In this document: one piece after another, positions 4,816-5,487 of the stretch
Numbering within the stretch: the first letter of the stretch is position 1
Layout of the letters: each line of letters starts with the position of its first letter
Assembly (NCBI GenBank): GCA_947175845.1
Contig: CAMWOK010000215.1
Span: 1-5,487, forward strand
Reading direction: 5' to 3'
Length of the DNA stretch: 5,487 nucleotides
Source: an uncultured Lachnospiraceae bacterium
GTDB taxonomy: Bacteria > Bacillota > Clostridia > Lachnospirales > Lachnospiraceae
Notes under the pieces: generated by a model
What the model saw: the letters and a program-made list of their open reading frames with translations, nothing else
What the model was told of the DNA's origin: nothing
The model's database searches: none
Program-made: the position numbers and the translations under genes

Positions 4816-5487
4816 ATGGAGACGATCAGAAATTATCTGGAGACAATGTTTGCCAGACTTCCAAGCACGTTGGAAGTGCAGAAGGCGAAAAATGAGCTCT
4901 GGCAGATGATGGAGGACAAATACACAGAGCTCATCGAGGGCGGTAAGTCCGAGAACGATGCGGTCGGCATCGTGATATCTGAGTTTGGCAATCTTGACGA
5001 GCTTGCGGAGGAGCTTGGCATCAGGAGCTTTGTGATGCAGGAGAACCAGAAGCAGGCCGGCGGGATTCGGAGTGTGGCACTCGCGGAAGTCAAGGATTAT
5101 CTGCACGACAGGACACGCGCCGCGTACACGGTCGCGCTCGGTGTCTTTTTGTGCATCACGAGCTGCTGCGGTTACATGCTGAAAATCAGCTGGAGCTGGC
5201 GCGGGGGACTCTATGCCATGTGCGCTATGTTTCTGATGATAGCGGCTGCGGTCGCGCTGTTTATGTTCTCGAGTTTTGTCATGGGAAAGTGGCGGTTTCT
5301 GACGCGGACGGTTTGCAGCATTGATTTTGCGACGGCGGAGTATGTCCACAACCGCAGGGAGGGCTTTCGCGTGACGCGCGCCATGATGATTACAATCGGC
5401 GTCATCCTGTGCATCCTGAGCGTGCTTCCCGTGGTGATTGTGGGCAGCCTGTTTTCGTGGAGCAGCGGATTTGGCGTGGTGCTGATG
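4816..5487 (+). CDS. HAAS/DUF1700-type (permease prefix domain 1) membrane protein, 3' partial
   Basis: The frame is open from ATG 4816 to the window end, 224 codons with no stop. Residues 1-70 form the helical HAAS domain seen next to PadR regulators: NYLETMFARLP, then KAKNELWQMMEDKYTELIEGG, then DAVGIVISEFGNLDELAEELG. A linker (about 71-102) leads to hydrophobic segments at about 103-120, 131-153 and 188-212. These are separated by a basic stretch around MGKWRFLTR and a cytosolic-looking loop with YVHNRREGFRVTR. The protein continues beyond the window. Known context: such proteins pair with PadR regulators, and the prefix domain also precedes FtsX-like permeases and anti-sigma-like signalling proteins. 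Its biochemical role is not established. It lies 4 bases after padR, so it is cotranscribed. It could turn out to be a DUF1700 protein or a longer fusion, depending on the unseen C-terminus. Confidence 0.88.
   Translation, partial: METIRNYLETMFARLPSTLEVQKAKNELWQMMEDKYTELIEGGKSENDAVGIVISEFGNLDELAEELGIRSFVMQENQKQAGGIRSVALAEVKDYLHDRTRAAYTVALGVFLCITSCCGYMLKISWSWRGGLYAMCAMFLMIAAAVALFMFSSFVMGKWRFLTRTVCSIDFATAEYVHNRREGFRVTRAMMITIGVILCILSVLPVVIVGSLFSWSSGFGVVLM

Noticed and set aside
4789..5349. Long minus-strand open frame opposite the HAAS gene
   Set aside because: It is the antisense shadow of a well-supported membrane protein gene; its Arg/His-rich composition resembles no family.

Overview
The window reads as chromosomal DNA from a moderately GC-rich member of the Clostridia, probably Lachnospiraceae-like. 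The evidence is strong AGGAGG-type Shine-Dalgarno sites, two TTG starts or start candidates, a Gram-positive style lipoprotein with a long acidic linker, and a PadR regulator paired with a HAAS-domain membrane protein. This assignment is inference from gene content; no marker gene is present. All recognisable genes lie on the + strand.

Region 1 (1-3396) is a peptide/nickel-type (Dpp/Opp) ABC importer operon. It holds a lipoprotein substrate-binding protein with its 5' end outside the window, then the two integral membrane permeases (DppB-like and DppC-like), each behind its own ribosome binding site. The two ATPase genes that normally follow are absent. About 20 bases after the second permease there is a good Shine-Dalgarno site and a TTG start opening Met-Ser-Asn-Ile, a common opening for these ATPases, but the frame stops after nine codons. 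The operon therefore seems to be cut just inside the first ATPase gene, at about 3425-3445.

Region 2 (about 3446-4299) is a single cytosolic, charged, helix-rich protein of unknown function. It is likely monocistronic, with a possible weak promoter in front and a clear intrinsic terminator behind.

Region 3 (4311-5487) is a regulatory operon. An excellent promoter (TTGACA, 17 bases, extended TATGCT) is followed by a dyad and five 15-bp tandem repeats. Next come a PadR-family repressor and, 4 bases later, a HAAS/DUF1700-type multi-spanning membrane protein that runs off the end of the window. In such pairs the PadR protein normally represses its own operon and the membrane partner acts in an envelope or signalling response. 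The repeat array between promoter and gene is the most unusual structure here.
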